Shown here: positions 60,151 to 64,000 of the stretch, piece by piece
Layout: each line of letters begins with the position of its first letter
How positions within the stretch are numbered: the stretch's first letter is position 1
Assembly: GCA_020633825.1 (NCBI GenBank)
Contig: JACKCV010000002.1
Location: forward strand, 388,501 to 452,500
DNA length: 64,000 nt
Direction of reading: 5' to 3'
Source of the DNA: Fibrobacteria bacterium
GTDB lineage: Bacteria; Fibrobacterota; Fibrobacteria; UBA5070
Position numbers and translations under genes: made by a program
Notes under the pieces: model-generated
Database searches by the model: none
What the model saw: only the letters and a program-made list of their open reading frames with translations
What the model was told of the DNA's origin: nothing

Positions 60151-60981
60151 ATGGATGAGCCTAATCTCCTCGACGCCACTGGTTTCCGCCTCTATCTCAG
60201 GGATTGGTGTGCCTGGAAACGCACCGCTTCTCGGAGCTTCTCCCTGCGACAATTCGCGCAACGGGCGGGATTCTCCTCCCACGCCTTCCTGCCGAAAATC
60301 CTGGACGGAGAGAGGAATCTCACCGAGGAATCCATCGATCGGGTAGCGGGTGCCCTCGGTCTCGATCCATCGCGTTCCAGGCTCTTCCGCATCATGGTCC
60401 TGCACGATCAGGAGACGGACGAAGTACGGAGGGAAAGCCTGTACCGGCGTCTCGAAGCCGCTCGAAAGGTGAAGGATCGGCGTCGTCTTGGAGAACTCCA
60501 GGCCGGGTACTACGACCGATGGTATTACCCGGTTCTGCGCCACCTCGCCCCCTTGGACTTCTGGAAGGGGGATTTCGCCGCATTGGGCAGGCAGCTCGTT
60601 CCCCCCGTGGGTGCGGCGGAGGTCCGCAAAGCCTTGGCGGAACTTGAGCGCATGGGGCTCCTGTCCAGGAATGGAGATGCGTGGCAGGCGCCGGATTCGA
60701 TCGTCGCCGTGGAGCGACTTCCCGCTTCTTCGCGGAACCGAGGGCGGCACGACATCCTGGTGAAGGCGATGGAAAGCCTTCATCGTTTCGCGCCGGACCA
60801 ACGTTCCACTCGATGCCTCCTCCTGAGTTTGTCGGATCGGGGATGGGGTGAGGTGGGGGAGATTCTCGACGAGGCGGCTCGACGTTGCCTGGAAGTCGCC
60901 GCCAGAGACGAGGCACCCTCGAGGATCGGGCAGGTCGTGATCCAGCGGTTTCCGCTGACCCGGAGGCTTCCGTGCGCGTGA
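60151..60981 (+). CDS. TIGR02147 / DUF4423 family regulator
   Basis: A 276-residue cytoplasmic protein. The N-terminal half has an Xre-like helix-turn-helix (about 24-75; SLRQFAQRAGFSSHAFLPKIL, TEESIDRVAGALGLD). The C-terminal half contains YYDRWYYPVLRHLAPL and ALAELERMGLLSRNGDAW, both characteristic of the TIGR02147/DUF4423 family known mainly from Fibrobacter. The start ATG at 60151 is 17 bp behind the repeat lipoprotein, and its stop overlaps the following lipoprotein as GTGA. It likely regulates this cassette; the effector is unknown. Confidence 0.88.
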   Translation: MDEPNLLDATGFRLYLRDWCAWKRTASRSFSLRQFAQRAGFSSHAFLPKILDGERNLTEESIDRVAGALGLDPSRSRLFRIMVLHDQETDEVRRESLYRRLEAARKVKDRRRLGELQAGYYDRWYYPVLRHLAPLDFWKGDFAALGRQLVPPVGAAEVRKALAELERMGLLSRNGDAWQAPDSIVAVERLPASSRNRGRHDILVKAMESLHRFAPDQRSTRCLLLSLSDRGWGEVGEILDEAARRCLEVAARDEAPSRIGQVVIQRFPLTRRLPCA

Positions 60982-61664
60982 GGTGGATTCTGGCCGGGAG
61001 CACCTTGGCCTTGCTGGTTCTCCTTTCCTGCGGGGGGCGACAGGAGCGAGCGACGGGTGGGGACGACATGGAGAATTTCGTGCGATTCGCCCTGGAAGAT
61101 TCGCGGGGCAACCCCGCCTCGGGACCGGTGACGGCGTATTCGGACCTGGACACCCTGGTCTTGGATCTCGATGAGGGAGGGAGCGCGACCCTGCCCGAAC
61201 GAGAGAGGTCCTGGATCCTTTTCGAGGGGAGAAATGGGGGAGTCATGGCGGCGTCGCCTCGTGGGGGCGACCTCGGCCGATTGCGCTTGGGGCCGTATCG
61301 CCCCTTCCTCGGTTGGACCGAACCGGACGCGAAGGTCTCCTTGCGTGGGTTGGGTGTCGCCCAGCGTTCCGGACCGGTCTTCACGTTCGCTTCGATCCCG
61401 CCAGGGAATCACCTCCTGGAAGTGGTCGGTGCCGATGGGGTCGGCGGGAGTTTGACGTTGCGGATCCCCGTGCTGGACTCCGCGATCCTCGACACTCTGG
61501 GTGGAGAATGGTTGCGCCTGCCTCCTTTGACTCTTCATTCCGATGCCCTCGTCCCCCTGGCGCGAGGAGATAGCACGGGATGTGGTGGAGTCTGTCCGGA
61601 TTCGGCCTGGACCTTGGCCAACATTCCCGTGACCGAATCCGTGCTGGATTCCTCCGATCGGTGA
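60978..61664 (+). CDS. Lipoprotein of unknown function coupled to the TIGR02147 regulator
   Basis: A 228-residue lipoprotein with lipobox (LALLVLLSC). The mature part has a beta-rich domain with NFVRFALEDSRGNPASGPVTAYSDLDTLVLDL and FASIPPGNHLLEVVGADGVGGSLTLRIPV, cut here to the motif FASIPPGNHLLEVVG, which parallels FDDLAPGNWVVEARI in the repeat lipoprotein upstream: both look like transthyretin/carboxypeptidase-regulatory-type folds. The GTG at 60978 overlaps the regulator's stop; a GTG two codons earlier is also possible. The overlap indicates coexpression. Confidence 0.72.
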   Translation: MRWILAGSTLALLVLLSCGGRQERATGGDDMENFVRFALEDSRGNPASGPVTAYSDLDTLVLDLDEGGSATLPERERSWILFEGRNGGVMAASPRGGDLGRLRLGPYRPFLGWTEPDAKVSLRGLGVAQRSGPVFTFASIPPGNHLLEVVGADGVGGSLTLRIPVLDSAILDTLGGEWLRLPPLTLHSDALVPLARGDSTGCGGVCPDSAWTLANIPVTESVLDSSDR

Positions 61665-61692
61665 GCCCCAAAAAATTTTTCCACCTTGGCCC

Positions 61693-61721
61693 TTGCATTG
61701 GCCTGCGCAGTGCCGTACATT
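61693..61721 (+). promoter_or_regulatory. rRNA operon promoter
   Basis: TTGCAT (61693-61698), 17-bp spacer, TACATT (61716-61721). An A6/T5 tract at 61669-61680 just upstream resembles an UP element. About 230 bp before the mature 16S 5' end. Confidence 0.65.
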
Positions 61722-61792
61722 TCTTCACCTCGCCGCAAGAAAGCGGTCGCCGAAAGTCGCAAGGCTGGGGCGGGAGTTGCAAGACTCTGGAC

Positions 61793-61824
61793 GAGGCTTC
61801 GGCCTCTTGAAGACTTCGGTCTTC
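61793..61824 (+). ncRNA. Two back-to-back cUUCGg tetraloop hairpins in the rRNA leader
   Basis: GAGGC-TTCG-GCCTC at 61793-61806 and GAAGAC-TTCG-GTCTTC at 61809-61824 are perfect hairpins with the very stable cUUCGg loop, two bases apart. They precede boxA. Probably leader RNA structure. Confidence 0.7.
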
Positions 61825-61826
61825 AC

Positions 61827-61836
61827 CTCTTTGACA
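61827..61836 (+). promoter_or_regulatory. boxA-like antitermination element in the rRNA leader
   Basis: CTCTTTGACA resembles the E. coli rrn boxA core (CTCTTTAACA). The same ten bases occur in the 16S-23S spacer at 63609-63618. Confidence 0.65.
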
Positions 61837-61840
61837 TCTT

Positions 61841-61858
61841 GGTAGGATTGACTTGTGC
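61841..61858 (+). other. Left strand of the pre-16S processing stem
   Basis: GGTAGGATTGACTTGTGC is the exact reverse complement of 63574-63591; with mismatches the helix extends to about 26 bp. It would form the RNase III-type stem that brackets 16S. Confidence 0.8.
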
Positions 61859-61950
61859 TGGTCCTCAACTCGATGTTCATCCGGAGACGGATGAAGAACG
61901 AATGAGAGATCTTGCGAGCGCCAAAGAAAAAGATGAAAGTCAGGATGGAT

Positions 61951-64000
<2,050 letters not shown>

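Overview
The window is one contiguous piece of a GC-rich bacterial chromosome. It most likely comes from the phylum Fibrobacterota (Fibrobacteres) within the FCB group. The pointers are a TIGR02147-type regulator (60151-60981), a family I know mainly as a Fibrobacter succinogenes paralogous family; several secreted carbohydrate-active enzymes whose C-termini resemble type IX sorting domains; CBM3-like cellulose-binding modules; a bacterial geranylgeranylglyceryl phosphate synthase; and the futalosine menaquinone enzyme MqnC. lpxB and the flagellar genes show a flagellated, LPS-bearing (diderm) cell. The assignment is inferred from gene content; comparing the complete 16S gene at 61951-63490 with a reference database would settle it.

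Region by region: 1-5337 holds a truncated HAD phosphatase, lpxB, a GH2-fold protein that seems to lack its catalytic glutamates, and an unknown protein. 5338-6297 is a gene-free stretch with a tandem array of about 170-bp units, ending at a good sigma-70 promoter. 6298-8849 carries small accessory genes. 9575-14795 encodes secreted polysaccharide-active proteins (GH43-like plus CBM6, a fibronectin-III lipoprotein, a CE4 deacetylase). 15437-22824 is the most unusual locus: a 1550-residue secreted alpha/beta hydrolase with three CBM3-like modules, followed by a tandem 1.59-kb duplication that copies its last module and an adjoining lipoprotein, with strongly diverged blocks inside otherwise almost identical DNA. 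22968-31521 contains PPK2, a short-chain dehydrogenase-like protein, an M29-like peptidase, a SulP transporter and several lipoproteins.

31617-38741 is largely housekeeping and regulation: an rpsP-rimM-trmD-tRNA-Phe unit with a duplicated terminator and a tRNA relic, mqnC, and an NtrB/NtrC-like pair with an extra histidine kinase. 39216-46791 carries an RGG-type RNA-binding protein, a tightly coupled trpB-trpA-chorismate mutase-tyrA-(degenerate EPSP synthase)-nadK operon, and an HU-family protein. 47109-54755 is a flagellar hook-filament junction operon (flgJ with a lytic transglycosylase domain, flgN-like, flgK, flgL), then alaS and GGGP synthase. 55104-61664 holds a secreted GH5-like enzyme divergent from a double-winged-helix GntR/LacI-type regulator, and a lipoprotein / TIGR02147 regulator / lipoprotein cassette whose first gene has 14 cysteine-rich 17-residue repeats and a one-base frameshift. 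The window ends in an rRNA operon (leader with promoter, UUCG hairpins and boxA; 16S; a spacer without tRNA; the start of 23S).

Many genes are translationally coupled through 4-bp ATGA/GTGA overlaps, which supports the chosen starts. Because of the high GC, most long open frames on other strands or frames are shadows and were left out.
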